Part shown: positions 35,901 to 47,735 of the stretch, piece by piece
Layout: each line of letters begins with the position of its first letter
How positions within the stretch are numbered: position 1 is the stretch's first letter
Source of the DNA: Heterobilharzia americana
Lineage: Eukaryota > Platyhelminthes > Trematoda > Strigeidida > Schistosomatidae
Reading direction: 5' to 3'
Assembly (NCBI GenBank): GCA_944470555.2
Contig: OX104130.1
Coordinates: 78,125,160-78,189,159 of the forward strand
Length of the DNA: 64,000 nt
Program-made: the position numbers and the translations under genes
The notes under the pieces: model-generated
Told to the model about the DNA's origin: nothing
Databases searched by the model: none
The model's input: the letters and a program-made list of their open reading frames with translations, nothing else

Positions 35901-36236
35901 AATATTTCTTATAAATTACCCATTCAAATCCTAATTTAATTTGTTTATTTCAGTTAACTTGTTTTGAATAACAAAAGAACTTGATGATGCGAAACACATA
36001 TCGATTTAGTATCTAAAGATCAGTAAGCTAACAGAGCATCGTTTTGGACAATTTCTTTTTCATTCTGCTGTCTAATAAGTCTTTTGATGTTGTTCAGTTA
36101 ACAATATAAATAAATGAGCTTTTAATCTTCTGTGAAATGGCTAAGTTCATAATCAAGGTTTACAAAGTATTTTGTTATCCAGAATATATTGATCATTTAT
36201 TTCAGACTTAAAAATCTTTATTACTATTTATTGACA
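32919..36236. other. Long AT-rich stretch without recognised features
   Basis: The longest blank region. Short frames (e.g. 34431-34697 minus, 35233-35463 plus) have no recognisable domains. Short GAAACAC-type motifs near 34880, 35890 and 35990 resemble PLE leader sequences but are too short to call. Confidence 0.4.
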
Positions 36237-36407
36237 TAATTTGGGCGTCCAAAGGTGACATGGAGGAGATTGTGTGAGGAGAAAATGAGAGTTTCTGGGC
36301 TATCGTCGAGCCAGGTTCAAAAGATTTCAGAGAAAAGAGTTCACTGCAGACGTGCTACTGAAGCCCTATGTTCCATTAGGAACCCAAGGGACAGATAACA
36401 ATAATAA
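36237..36407 (+). mobile_element. RTE/SR2-like 3'-end fragment
   Basis: Only about 170 bp remains: the segment encoding GDMEEIV through the 3' UTR, ending ttaggaacccaagggacaga and an imperfect (aat)n tail. A very short target-primed insertion. Confidence 0.85.
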
Positions 36408-36483
36408 GTGACATAATGCTTATTCTCCGTTGTTTTGTTGGATTGAATTATTTGACCAACCAAGTTATCATAATTAATTAACA

Positions 36484-36785
36484 TTCAGGCAATATCTAGG
36501 CATTTGCACAGGAGCCCATATACCAACAGAGGTCGAACAATCCGATTTAACAAACAACGGAGAATAACAAGTATGTCAATAAATAGTGATAACTACTACC
36601 CGTTGTACAAGAAGTGGCTATCTTTCCTCCATGTCATAGTGAACAACGCCTAGGCGTTTGAAGTGATGAGTACAAGGTTCGAGCCTCAGTGGGGACAACA
36701 TCACTGGAGTGCTGGTACATCCAGCTGACGAGTTCCAAGCAGGACTAAACGAGCGTCTTGGATTCTTCTGCTAGCCACAATCAAC
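36484..36785 (+). repeat. SM-alpha-type repeat with tail preceding promoter
   Basis: The family tail (gcaatatctaggcat...gcccatata, 36489-36520) comes first, then the promoter (aagaagtggctatc near 36609, B box GGTTCGAGCC at 36676), then the hammerhead (36717-36765). The core is CTGACGA (36725-36731) with good stems I and II, but GAAA is TAAA (36746-36749), so G12 is lost and cleavage is unlikely. The order tail-promoter-ribozyme is what one gets from a head-to-tail multimer or circular template. Confidence 0.78.
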
Positions 36786-38045
36786 CAAGTTGTTAAAAAT
36801 CTTTGTTCATAAGATTTTATATATCTCAGAGGTATCATTAAGTGTGTTATGCAACTTTATGGTCATATCCTAGACTAGATGGTTATGAGAATATTCAGGG
36901 AGATGAAAAATGACCAAAGAAGTTCGCCTCGTTGAAGACATGAGTTTCAGAAATCTTTTTACAACATAAACTAAATATTTTTATGGTGTGTCATAAAAGA
37001 TGAAAAAGTATCCAACAGTAAAAAACTTGTTTTCCGCGATATTATTCTCAGAAGCTGTACAACTGCACTGAAATAATTGTCCTTCACGCATCTTTAGTAC
37101 GAAAAAATGCAAATATTTATCAGTCATTAATTCAAAATGGAGAAGACATCAATAATAATAGCTGAATGGAAAATTTATTTTTGAATGCAATTCCGAATAA
37201 CACCATCGTATGGCTACATCTCCAGTAATGCGTAATAAACGTTTAATTACACAAATTCCTCTGAATTCGAAAGGCTTCATGCAATTTTCCGAAATTATGT
37301 TCACTTCCGAGTGAATTCTCTGGGATGGAACATTCCACTGACATCATTTCACCTTTGCTGAACCATATTGGAAAGTAACCACTTAGATGTTGCTCAATCA
37401 ACCTCTGCGCATTATCTACATGCCTTGCTCTACAACAGTAAATTAATAAGAAAGATAATGTATGATGGAACGATTGTTCTAGAACTAGAACCCTTCGAGA
37501 AAAACTGTTAGAGAATCGCTGCCCATCCAGCCTTATGGAGAAAAATATAGAAAAGAAGGAAATTATGGAACAGATTCAGTCAGATTTGAAGAAAACTATT
37601 CTAGTGAATCTCATAAACGTTTGTCGAGGTCACTAAGTAGAATATTCTATACTGCCAACCTCAGTTGTGTTCTCATATCAACAGCTGATTCCTCAGTGCA
37701 TGAAAGATAAGTTGATTCATTGGTTTTCATCAATGTACATTTACAAGTCTACTTGCTGCTGAGTACATCATCCATACTATGCAATCAATTGTCAAACGGA
37801 CTTTGGACTATTAACTACTTTGTTGGTTGAAACATGAGTGTACAACCATCTCCAGCTACATCGCTGTACACTTTGTAGACTATGGTCCATCTGGAAACCC
37901 AGTTCAAACTTCCATACAAAGTCCAACCACACCGTAGGAAATGGGTGAATGTTAGACACTTGAGCAATTCAAAGAAAAACGCAGAAGGTGGTAGGAGCGA
38001 AGAGCAGTTTTTCCCTTTCCACGAAATTATTCGCTTAACTTTACA
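36786..38045. other. No feature recognised
   Basis: AT-rich sequence; no motif or frame assigned. Confidence 0.45.
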
Positions 38046-38049
38046 TTCG

Positions 38050-38051
<2 letters not shown>

Positions 38052-38097
<46 letters not shown>
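38052..38097. repeat. (AT)n microsatellite
   Basis: About 22 tandem AT dinucleotides. Confidence 0.95.
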
Positions 38098-38098
<1 letters not shown>

Positions 38099-38209
38099 AG
38101 AGGTATAAAATACACCAGAGTAAATTCTAGTAAAAAGTCATTATAAATTGCATCACAGCGGAAAGTTACGTAATGGGGGAAGTAGGCAAAATGGCTACAA
38201 AATGTACAT

Positions 38210-39370
38210 AATTACCTGAAACATGTGATGTATCATCGTTATACGTTTCAAACAATCTGATCATATATGGAATTGTCAAACTATTTATGTGAAAATCTAC
38301 GAAAAGGGTCAATTAAGTCAACAGCAAACATAAGAATAGGAAGGGACGAGAAAGAACAAAGTCTTAATCACGTAACTCTTGGTATGAAAATTAAAATCAG
38401 TTCTACTAAGGTATGTTCAAAGTGAGTACAAACTGTTTTTGTATACATAAAGGGGTCTGAATTAACGGATGGCAAGGGCTTCAATGGATTTAAGTAGTTG
38501 GCTCTGACCACTTTTATGTGGTACTTAAAATACTGTTTTCATGTCTACCCTGTGATTAGTTGCTAGTATATGTTTAGCGATACATGAAGATGGCTGTTTG
38601 TCACCTGCATTTCAACGAGTAGGCATTCTTTATCAATGTTGTCGTCAGTAAGTTGGTTTCTTCCTCCTTGGTGTCATTGGTGCAGATGTGTTTTATCCTG
38701 TTGAGTAAGTATCTAACTAAACAGTGTTTACATTGGACTGAGCAATAGCTTTAGAAATTAGGATATTGCCTTGTCCATGTAGGTTTCCAAACTCTTGAAA
38801 AGGTGAAAACGTTACGTACCATTGAAAACCAAGCAGTTTCACTTTGCTAAGACAAATGTTTACCCCTCATGACCATTTAGATGTGTTCCACACCGCTTTG
38901 TTGTGAAGAAAAGTTTTAGATCAGCTATCAGTGAAACATATTGTCAGCCAAAGTCATCAGTGTCGTGAAGAGAAAGTCCATGTTACAACAGAAACCAAAA
39001 CAACATATAAACCACTGGATCACATCTTACTATGTTTATCAATTTACATCGATGTGTGGATGCACGTACATAGGGAGAAGCAATCGTAATATGCAGTTGA
39101 GCATGTTTGAACATGTACCTAAATGGCTTCAACAACAAATGGTCTCAACAGATCCGTTACGTGCTGGTGACAAACAGCCATCTTCATGTATCGCTAAACA
39201 TATACTAGCAACTAATCACAGGGTAGACATGAAAACAGTATTTTAAGTACCACATAAAAGTGGTCAGAGCCAACTACTTAAATCCATTGAAGCTCTTGCC
39301 ATCCGTTAATTCAGACCCCCTTTATGTATACAAAAACAGTTCGTACTCACTTTGAACATACCTTAGTCTT
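38210..39370. mobile_element. Penelope-like element with head-to-head inverted halves
   Basis: From about 38210 to 38775 the minus strand carries the 7-9 kb PLE family's 3' UTR, C-terminal tail and part of the connector, with an internal deletion that removes the GIY-YIG region. From about 38800 to 39370 the plus strand carries the endonuclease and tail of the same family. The two halves face away from each other, so the whole is a large inverted arrangement around about 38790. Confidence 0.8.
38860..39248 (+). pseudogene. PLE GIY-YIG endonuclease
   Basis: The frame at 38941-39246 includes VYQFTSMCGCTYIGRSNRNM (C to S change in the usual FTCMCG), MFEHVPKWLQQQMVS and SSCIAKHILATNHRVDMKTVF, stopping early at TAA. 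After the stop the remaining tail to LTLNIP continues in frame to about 39363. Lacks the RT; degraded N-terminally. Confidence 0.82.
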
Positions 39371-39464
39371 TGGGCAAAAAGACACAATTCGAATGTCCTT
39401 CCTTATTATGTTTCCAATGGATAAATGAACCTGTCGTCGCAACCCACTAATGAATACTTTTTAA

Positions 39465-39775
39465 ATTCTGTGTTGTTACTTGTATTATCCTATATTTGAC
39501 TGCACCTGTTTGGTCAGCCTTCAGTGTCGCATGAGTTCCCGAGCCGATGCTTTGATGTTTCCTACGTTTCAATCCTATACCAGTGATGAATAGTAGCTAG
39601 CAGCGTACTCTTGGACACGAGTTTCGCCCTATCTGGGACTCGTAAGTTGTATGTACCTGCTCCTCGGTGAGCGATACTGTTCTCACTAAGACTCGAAAGC
39701 GGAACCGATTGCTTCGAATGGAAGAGACTAAGCGATTTGGTCCAGTCAACGATAGGTCAGTGTAAGTAACAACAT
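39465..39775 (-). repeat. SM-alpha-type repeat, degenerate hammerhead
   Basis: Minus order: promoter (from 39775), hammerhead (about 39655-39600), tail (to 39465). Core CTTACGA has lost G5; GAAA is intact; stem I is poor. Non-cleaving. It sits head-to-head with the next plus-strand copy. Confidence 0.72.
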
Positions 39776-39809
39776 AACACTATACCTGTCAAAGATCCTA
39801 CCGTTTTAA

Positions 39810-39935
39810 GCAACCAGTCCCAGGTAATAGTGTTAGTGGGAATAACATCATTTGTTGAGAGGCAGGTTCATCCAGCTGACGAATTCTAAATAGGATGGAA
39901 CACAAGTCCTGGATTCCACTGCTAGTAACTATCTA
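39810..39935 (+). repeat. SM-alpha-type repeat, truncated promoter
   Basis: Begins in the B-box region (cagtcccaggtaatagtg). Hammerhead at 39868-39918 has CTGACGA (39876-39882) and stem I ATCCAG/CTGGAT intact, but GGAA replaces GAAA, so A13 is lost. Confidence 0.72.
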
Positions 39936-41481
39936 TCATCAATTTATACATCATATTTGCAATCGACTGTAAATCTTGTCACAGTTATTTCTTGCTACAC
40001 TTTCATCCAACCTGATGATATTTTGTAAGTTGAACATATGAGACAATTAATGATTAGAATAAACAGTAAAATCTAACTAAAAGGTCCTTTGAAAAGTTAA
40101 AAGACAATGAAAAATGTATCAATTTTGATCTATCCTTACCCTTTTTTTCTTCCATGATGCCTGTACTCATTATTGCTGGGAGAAATGAAGCTTAAATATA
40201 GGTCAAGGGGTGAAAACACTAAGGAAGGGTTAAAAAACTTTAAAGCAATTTTTTTAGTAGTCCCAAGTACGTCCAATAATCCTAAATAATACTAGAACTA
40301 CATGAATAATGTTGTTAAACAAAATATATGGACATCAAAAGAGGGTTAGAATTACGAAATGAAGCGTAATTTCGAGTCGATTGTTTGATTTGATTACACT
40401 TTCCGGTAATACACGTTTTGTTACCATCTACAGGTAGCTATTTAGTCAATGGTTTATTTTCCTGTAGTCAGTTAACTGTCATCTGACTCTCTTAAGGTCT
40501 TACATTGACGCTGACATAAGGTTATGCTTCTGTTAAGATTTTCAGGTGTTTCCTCATAAGGTTTAATAAATGTTTATTTTTTTCACCTAAAAATATTTCT
40601 AAGATATATCGAATGTATTTACTGAATATTTTCATTTGTAGCCGTTTTGTGGAAGTCTACTAAGGCTACAAGTCACTTTGGATAAAACTTTACTCCAATA
40701 TACCCGAATCATTGATCACTAGGAATCCGGTGAACCACGTGCAGTTTAGTCTTTCAACTTGTTAACTACACCGATACCCATTTTATTATGGTTGTTTTCA
40801 CTGATCAGTTATTACTTCATGTAATATCCTTTCATTGACGTCTTCATATGTATAGCTCAACATTTCTACAGAACACATGATTCAATGATGTTATTGCATT
40901 AGTCCTATCGATAGATCAACTAACCTCATTACTCATATACTTTAGGCTCAATTGGTTTTTCCTACTGAGAACTAATTTTTATCTTCATCATTCTTTTCAA
41001 TAATATATCTCTAAACTCAAGTACACTTTCTTCAGAATTAATAGTTTTCTTAAATCATATCTCTCTCACTCTTTTATGATAGTTTTTCTCGTTTTCTTTA
41101 CCGTGTTCCATTTCTTACTGATCCATTTTCGTAAAAAAACGAGGAACATTGATCTAATCTCTCTATTTATGATTAATAGTGCCATTTTCACATCATAATT
41201 TGCATTATTTCATTAAGTTTCGGACAATAACCTTGTCCATACTACCTATAACGTTTGACGCCATAAAGCCGAATAAGTTTGGTTGTTGAGTATCATTGTA
41301 TGATTCCATTTTTTTTCAGCCTTAGTAGAATATATTATATTAATATATATGTGGTGTAATAGTTCCTTTCACTGTTTACTACACACCTGCTATTAATATA
41401 AACATCGGAAAACTTCAAACTGTGCTCCATTTCACACTTCAATTCTAAAACTTCACAGTGTATATTTATTATCCGATTTAT
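39936..41481. other. No feature recognised
   Basis: AT-rich spacer; no significant frame or repeat. Confidence 0.45.
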
Positions 41482-42362
41482 CATTATTATTATTTGTCCC
41501 TTAGGTTCCTAATGGAACATAAAGCTTCAGTAATACACCTCCGCTCTACTCTCTTCTCTGCAAACGTTTGAACCTGGTTTCACGACAACCCACAACCTCT
41601 CATCTCCTCCTCACACGATCTCCTCCATGTAACCCTCACCTCAGACACAAAACTCGTCGCTTCCCATCTGGGTTCCACTCGAGTGACTGGCCTGACGCAT
41701 GATGTCCCCAGTCGGACCTCTCAGTCTATGCCCAGTTCAGTACATCTCCACTTCCCTCCAGTGCATATTTGTTGAATGATAGGTTCTTGCTTCGTTGGTT
41801 CGTTGCCAGGTCAGAGTTCCTTCTTGCTTATTATTTCTCGCCTTCTCATCTGATCTTCAATATCGAGCCAGCATAGGCAGTTGTTGATGAATGTCTGTAG
41901 TTCGTTGGAAATCCCTTTCGTATCGCGCCAAGTCTCTGAGCCATACAGAAGCACTGACATGACGTTGGTGTTGAAAATCCGGATGTTGTTCACGCCTTAT
42001 GCTGAGTGCAGAATATCTCCTCATTGGTTTCAACCTAATGAATGCCTGTCTTGATTTTCCGATCCTGGCTGGCTTTGACGTCCTCGTCTATGCCACCGTC
42101 TGTAGTTCAAACAGTGCTGCCCACATAGGTGAAGGAGGTTACTTACTGTAAGTTTCTCCCATTGATGGTGATTGGAGTTTGTTGTTGTTGGTTGGGTATC
42201 TTCATCACCTCTGTCTTCTCTACATTCACTTGAAGTCCAGTTTCCGCTGCCCTGCCTCTTCTGTCAATTTGTTAGTTTTCGCCTGTAGATCTTCAAGTGT
42301 GTGTGTCATTAGACATAAATCATCGTTGGTGAAATCCAAGTCTTCTAGGTCCTTTATTATCA
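41482..42362 (-). mobile_element. RTE/SR2-like retrotransposon 3' fragment
   Basis: Read on the minus strand from 42362: (K)LEDLQAKTNKLTE, Gln linker, then [20 protein letters not shown] and [20 protein letters not shown] (41993 downwards), the KW(R)W region and the 3' UTR ending at (aat)n near 41482. Very close to the two copies at 56.8 and 60.8 kb over most of its length, so probably the same source lineage. Confidence 0.88.
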
Positions 42363-42479
42363 TTTTTGTTTTCATCCATAGAGGACCCAACTTATGGAAG
42401 CAGAGCTGTTTGTATCACAAGCGAATATAAACACGTCTGGAAAGTAAGTGTTCTTGTATTTGTCTCCCCACTCCTCAGT

Positions 42480-42580
42480 TTAGTATCTATTGTCTTGACA
42501 AGTAAATGTGTGATCAGATTGTTCGAAATATATTGTACAAATACATTGCAATGTTCAGATAAACTTCACCTTCTAGTTAC
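42480..42580 (+). repeat. PLE 3'-terminal fragment
   Basis: The segment cttgacaagtaaatgtgtga...gttcgaaatatatt matches 51460-51560 and, less closely, 23440-23540, the 3' terminus of the 7-9 kb PLE family. Confidence 0.68.
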
Positions 42581-42934
42581 GCCATTGAAACATGAAATAG
42601 AGTAACTGTTTCGAATAAGTGGTACATTTTTGTGAATATAAACATATTTCAAGAATAATCGGATCTCAATCATTATCACACATTATGTACAACGTAATTT
42701 GTTTTCTCTCCTATTGGAAGATGATGAAACTGTTAATTACATTGGTAGGTGAAACGGATGGATGATACCGAAATACTGATGCTACGCCTTCATAACAAGA
42801 AAAATCAAATTTGGCTCAGCATCGACCTGCACAAGTGTCCTTCCTATATGGATTAACTTTCTTAGAAATGTAAAATATCTCGCACCTAGTTCAACTTCCA
42901 GTCTTACTTTTCTACCACTAAACAAGGAATTAGA

Positions 42935-43130
42935 ACTTTAAAGTGGTATTTCCCATGGACTGATATTACTTGGCGAACTAGTGAAAACCTTGGAGGATTA
43001 GAAAGCTGTTTGTTTCCTGTATGAGATTTCTTACAGTTTGTACCCACCAAACTACCAGTGGTTAAACCCCGAACCTTTGAGTCCTGCCCTGAGCACGTCA
43101 CCATTCATTCACTGGGTCACAATCGAACAG
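42935..43130 (-). repeat. Second ribozyme-SINE family, degenerate copy
   Basis: Minus order: promoter with B-box-like AGGTTCGGGGTT (near 43070), spacer (ggtgggtac), eroded hammerhead and the family tail ending at ggactgatatta. Core residues are lost. Confidence 0.6.
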
Positions 43131-43304
43131 TCCCAAATTTCCTATATCTATGAGTTTGCGATACAGTACAACCATCGTCCTCATACTTAGCCATGAGGAT
43201 CCTACAGGTGACGAATTCCTACTGAAAATATTCCGGAAATTCATGATAGAGTATGTAACTAATGGTCACAAATAAATATTTCATTTCGGGGGTTTGTAGA
43301 AATG

Positions 43305-43460
43305 GAAGGATTTCAGGGTGATCCCAGGTACGATTACTGGCAAAATCGTAGGTGCACACAGCCACAGATATTTATACAAAGATGATACTACTTTCAAGTA
43401 CTCGCAGACTTTAAGTAGTTTTCCAGCTGATACCAGTCCACAATGAATGCCATTTTTAAA
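43305..43460 (+). repeat. Second ribozyme-SINE family, degenerate copy
   Basis: Spacer (tggcaaaatcgtaggtgcac) and tail (ctgataccagtccacaatga) are recognisable; the hammerhead core is unrecognisable. Confidence 0.5.
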
Positions 43461-45849
43461 TGATTCGATCCATACAAACTTCTTAAAAGATTTAGGCTTT
43501 GAATACATCATCCAATGGAAGATTTGTTCACTAGTTCTCATGACTCATATAATCATAGTTTTAGATATTTTAAAATTTACTTTGTCTGGCTTACTTTTAA
43601 CATTAAGTTTTGAAGTTTCCGGAAACAGATGTACGCTTACTACAATGTAAGTTTCTATGAAGTTGTTGTCAGAAAGAGTCACCTTTGCATTAAGTAGAAC
43701 TAAGGAATAGATGGCCATCAATAAACATCCAGAAAAGTCAAAAGATAATTATTAAATGAAATTTTGTCAGTTATCACATTTTATTACAAACTATGTTCGA
43801 ATTCATTCTCCTTAAAAATGTTTAGATATTTTAAACAAAGTCTTAGTGTTTCTTGAATGCTTGACTACTTCAAAGATGTTATGATTCACGAATATAGGAA
43901 GCTATTGAGTCATACCCTTTAGTCGAGTTTTTTTTAAAAATCTACTTTGTTATTTGTTAAACAAGTTATACTCTTCATTGTTATAACTAATTAAATTATC
44001 AGTTACCAATAACGCTACATGCGGCAGTTTCAAAATTTTCGATAAACTTGAAACACAATTTCGTCATTATTGCAATGGATCTAAAACGAAATCGGGGAAA
44101 AAATATTTAAAAAACTCAATAATTATCATTCAGATGATTTATCCAAAAACTTGACATTTTATTTTGATTCTAGTCATGAAGTGCCAAACATACATGCAAC
44201 CCGTAATAATACATTGAGGAATTATTTTTTTGTACCTAAAATGTACTTAGATTTACTATACTTTTAAACAATTGACCTGATATCAATGAGAATCATCATC
44301 TTCCTTCCTTTTTCTAAATGTTTTTAGAAGTTTTTCTGATCTAATAAATTCATAAAATAAAAAGAAAGATAGTAAGAATGAGGTAAATAAGCTATATCAT
44401 AAACTATAGTGATGCGAATAACGTAATCTTTCGATTTTGCCTTCATTAGCTAGACTGATTCTATAGAGTTAAAAGACGTATGGTCAGTAATGTAGTTTTA
44501 CCAAGAAATAGTAGAAATATATCAGTCTCATGGGGGAAAGCTGGTGTAGAGTGAAAACACTTGTAGATATTAATACTTCAGAGTATTCAGATGATGATCA
44601 CGAGGTTTGCTAGAAATCGATACGGCTGTAAGGCAAGAATATATAAATATATGTACACAAGTCTTGATTATTTCCATGCTTTCATGGAAAGACATTTTCC
44701 ATTGACTTCGTCAAGTCGAACTATCTGATGCTTAGATGTGTTTACCATATGTGTTTTCATGAAACTTTGGAATGTGTTGATACGTTGTACAGGGATTTAA
44801 AGATTCACTGCAGGATCTGGATAGTTATATTCCATGGAATAACCTTATTTTTGAAAAATGTAAGATAGTATCTTCACATTCATAAATAACGGTCATTCAA
44901 GGAGTGTCCATTTATCTGAAGACACTTTTTCTTTTGAATAACGAGATATGCTTTATCGAGAACAGTATGAGTTATTCAAATAGGCTATTTGACACTAAAC
45001 TTGATATTCATTTACAAAGTAAAGATTAGTTGACCATTTATTCATAACAAACTACCTGTCTCACTACAATCAAGCTAAGTATTAAAGTGCATCAAAGTAG
45101 TGCATAGCAAAATCTTCAGCAAATAGAGGTGGTGATAGCAGTCAACTAATATAAATTCTATAGATAAAAAATATACTATATGAAATCAAAGCAAATAGAG
45201 ATCAAGAAAACTAATTTCCATGAGATATAATGAAGCATCTTTCCGGTGAACTGTGGCATCATTACATTTCCTTTTTTAATTGGAGATTGTAATTTCACTC
45301 TTATTCTTTTCACTTTGTTAACAGTAGCTACTCTTTGCAGAATAGAACCAGCATTATTTTAATACTTATGTATCAAATACAACTAACAGAAATTAAGAAG
45401 TTGTGTAATTTACTCTTTCAACTTCCTCCCTAGTGATAATCAACATCTCTGAATTGTATTTTCATCGAAGAATTGGTGACAAAGTAAGTCATCAGCTATC
45501 AGTGTTAACATCAACACTTTCTAGAATGACTCAGTGAAGATCAACTCAAGCAGGTCAGTAGCTTCATGTTCAAACAGTTAGTTGATAGTAAACTTACAAT
45601 TTCTGAAGATTCATTTAAAATAGTCTGTCGAAAGGAGTAAAACCTTTTAAAGAGTTTACTTTGGATGATTGAATAACTCTCGTTTATCTGGAAACGACTG
45701 TTGTATTTACTGTTCATACTGAATCTCCAACAGTCAAGAATTTTCAATTTCTAGGCCTGACTAAGCTGCTTTGATTTTTACGTTGATATTAGATAGAAGA
45801 GTTTAGCTCAATTACCAATTTCTCATTCTCTTCCATACAGGCAACTGGT
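43461..45849. other. No feature recognised
   Basis: AT-rich block without assignable frames, repeats or transposon motifs. Confidence 0.45.
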
Positions 45850-46107
45850 TATGTATTAGTGTTATTGCTTGTATTATACCATCGTTGGTTGGAGCGAATT
45901 GATCGGTCTGTATTAGCATATGAGATCCTGTGCGTATGCCACGATATACCTGCATTCTAGTTATATTAAAGATGGATAGTAGCTAGCAGTGGAATCCAGG
46001 ATGTGGATTTCGTCCTATCTGGGACTCATCAGCTGGATGTACCTGCCTTCCAGTGAGTGATGTTGTTCCCACCGAGATTCGGACCCGAAAGCGATCGCTT
46101 CAAACAC
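45850..46107 (-). repeat. SM-alpha-type repeat with intact hammerhead
   Basis: Minus order: B box GGGTCCGAATCTC (about 46087-46074), spacer (gggaacaacatcactcactgg), hammerhead (46042-45990), then the full tail (ctagctactatccatc...acaagcaataacac) to about 45850. The A-box side is truncated at 46107, where a plus-strand copy begins. Confidence 0.82.
45990..46042 (-). ncRNA. SM-alpha-type hammerhead ribozyme, intact core
   Basis: On the minus strand stem I pairs ATCCAG (46038-46033) with CTGGAT (45999-45994). The core is CTGATGA (46032-46026), stem II GTCC...GGAC (46025-46012), then GAAA (46011-46008) and ATC before the predicted cleavage between 46000 and 45999. Stem III is minimal, as in the published schistosome satellite hammerheads. 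All invariant residues are present, so this copy should be cleavage-competent. Confidence 0.87.
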
Positions 46108-46215
46108 TGGGAACAACATCACTCACTGGTAGGCAGGAACATCCAGCTTACAAGTCCCAAATAGGATGAAATTTGCATCCTGAATTCCACTGCTAGCCAT
46201 TATCTGTCTTTATTA
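46107..46215 (+). repeat. SM-alpha-type repeat, head-to-head partner, dead hammerhead
   Basis: It begins at the spacer (actgggaacaacatcactca) without a promoter. The core reads CTTACAA (46146-46152), and stem I is also disrupted (ATCCAG/CTGAAT). Cleavage not expected. Confidence 0.75.
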
Positions 46216-47214
46216 TAACTGGTTATGTAGTTTGTAACAATTTCTTCATTTCGAATCACATTCACTTACTCTTATTGTTAGATATTTCCATGTTTCTTAA
46301 ACAACTCCTATTCATTTTACCATATCATGTTAAAAATTATAACCCAGAAAAAAATCGAGAGTCTTATCACTGATTGGTGCAGTCTAATAATATTTTCGTA
46401 AGCGTTTAGGACTGTTAAGGCAGACATGGCAGAATTTTGCTTTCATTTATATTCTGATGAAAAGTAATTTAATATTCTTTGAAATTCTGACAGAAGTGTC
46501 TTCATTCTGTTTCCTGTGTCTGTGTAGAAATAATTCCAGCAACAAGACTGATCTTACTTACACTTTGAATGAATTAAAAGACCAATTGATTTTCTGATGT
46601 GTTATTCAGAAGTGAATCGACAAGCAGAAGCATTCATGGGTTCAGTTCAAGTTACACAACAGTGTCTAACAAATCTGTCATTTGTGAAATCACCATGAAA
46701 CTTATCAGAGTAAAGAGGAATATTAAGACCAACTGAAGTGTTGACTAGTAAGACAATAAGGTGACAGAACACGCAAGTGTTCCACAATATTCCAACATAA
46801 AAACTCCATCAGATAAGTTAGAATCGATGAGGTGATTAGAATATACATTCGTTTAGTAGATTGGCTTGTACCTCGGTTATTAAAAGTAAACGAAGGCGTT
46901 TGATTTCACTTCATAGTGAAACCAATGGAAGAGCATTTAAAAGTTAGTATTTCAATCACCAGAACTACATATTATTACTAATCAATAACTGGCTGCTGTA
47001 GAAAGCAAACTCTAATATTTGAAATGACAGAAGCGATTTATAGCTACGGATGAGGATAATAGTGGTTTGGTGTTTTGTCGTGGACGTATCATCATCCGGC
47101 TTGGTGATATCCTAAACACTACCTTCTTTACGAAGTAAATAATGTTTGCATCAAAATTAAGATGAAAGTTTAATTTGGAAGGGTTTGTGGAGCGTGTTGT
47201 AATTTTCCAAGTTG
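46216..47214. other. No feature recognised
   Basis: AT-rich spacer; nothing assigned. Confidence 0.45.
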
Positions 47215-47405
47215 ACATTCATCGTGAACTGACATCAATTGGAGGAACATTAAAAATCTAGGTTAACTGGACAGCCGTGTCGTTCTAGTATGGGACTCCT
47301 CAGCTGTGCACACCCAGGACCCCACCCCACCAGAGACCAAATCAAGGACCTTCGGGTTCCATGGCTAGTACGTTAACATCCAGCCACTTAGTCGCAATCC
47401 AGTGG
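47215..47405 (-). repeat. Second ribozyme-SINE family, nearly full-length, degenerate hammerhead
   Basis: Minus order: A-box-like region (from 47405), eroded B box (GGAACCCGAAGG near 47361-47350), spacer rich in G (ggtggggtgggg), hammerhead with CTGAGGA and stem II, but GACA for GAAA and a weakened stem I, then the tail to the gatgaatg end at 47215. Confidence 0.7.
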
Positions 47406-47597
47406 TAGATATTTCCAATTCCAATCAGCTCACTACATAGGGTGCCCACCACCCAGTTTGGTCGTTGAGTTTTGTAGTCCGACCGGGCACGACATCCTAA
47501 TGGAACGTCAGGAATTGCTTTTCGAAGCTAGTACCCAATGAGCACCAGATTATTTCAGCTCGAGAGTTTATGGGGCTTAAGTGGTTTCATGTTGTGT

Positions 47598-47735
47598 CTA
47601 TCGTGGACTTACATCAGTTGGAAGAACATTGAGGACCTTGGAGCACCGGAAATCTGTTTCATCCTAGTGTGGGACTCCAGTGCTCCTAGGTTTCCAATGT
47701 TCCTCCGACTGATGTCAGTCCATGATGAATAACAG
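47598..47735. repeat. Fold-back copy of the second ribozyme family, junction at the ribozyme
   Basis: The left arm (47598-47677, minus) runs from the family tail through the cleavage site, GAAA and stem II to GAGTCCC. The right arm (47678-47735, plus) begins with CAGTGCTCC, the first base after the predicted cleavage site, and runs to the tail. The promoter and the CUGAN part of the core are absent. Arms are about 80-85% alike. Confidence 0.72.

Noticed and set aside
34860..36010. GAAACAC-type motifs near 34880, 35890 and 35990 as ribozymes or PLE leaders
   Set aside because: Only short matches; stems and CUGANGA boxes are incomplete.
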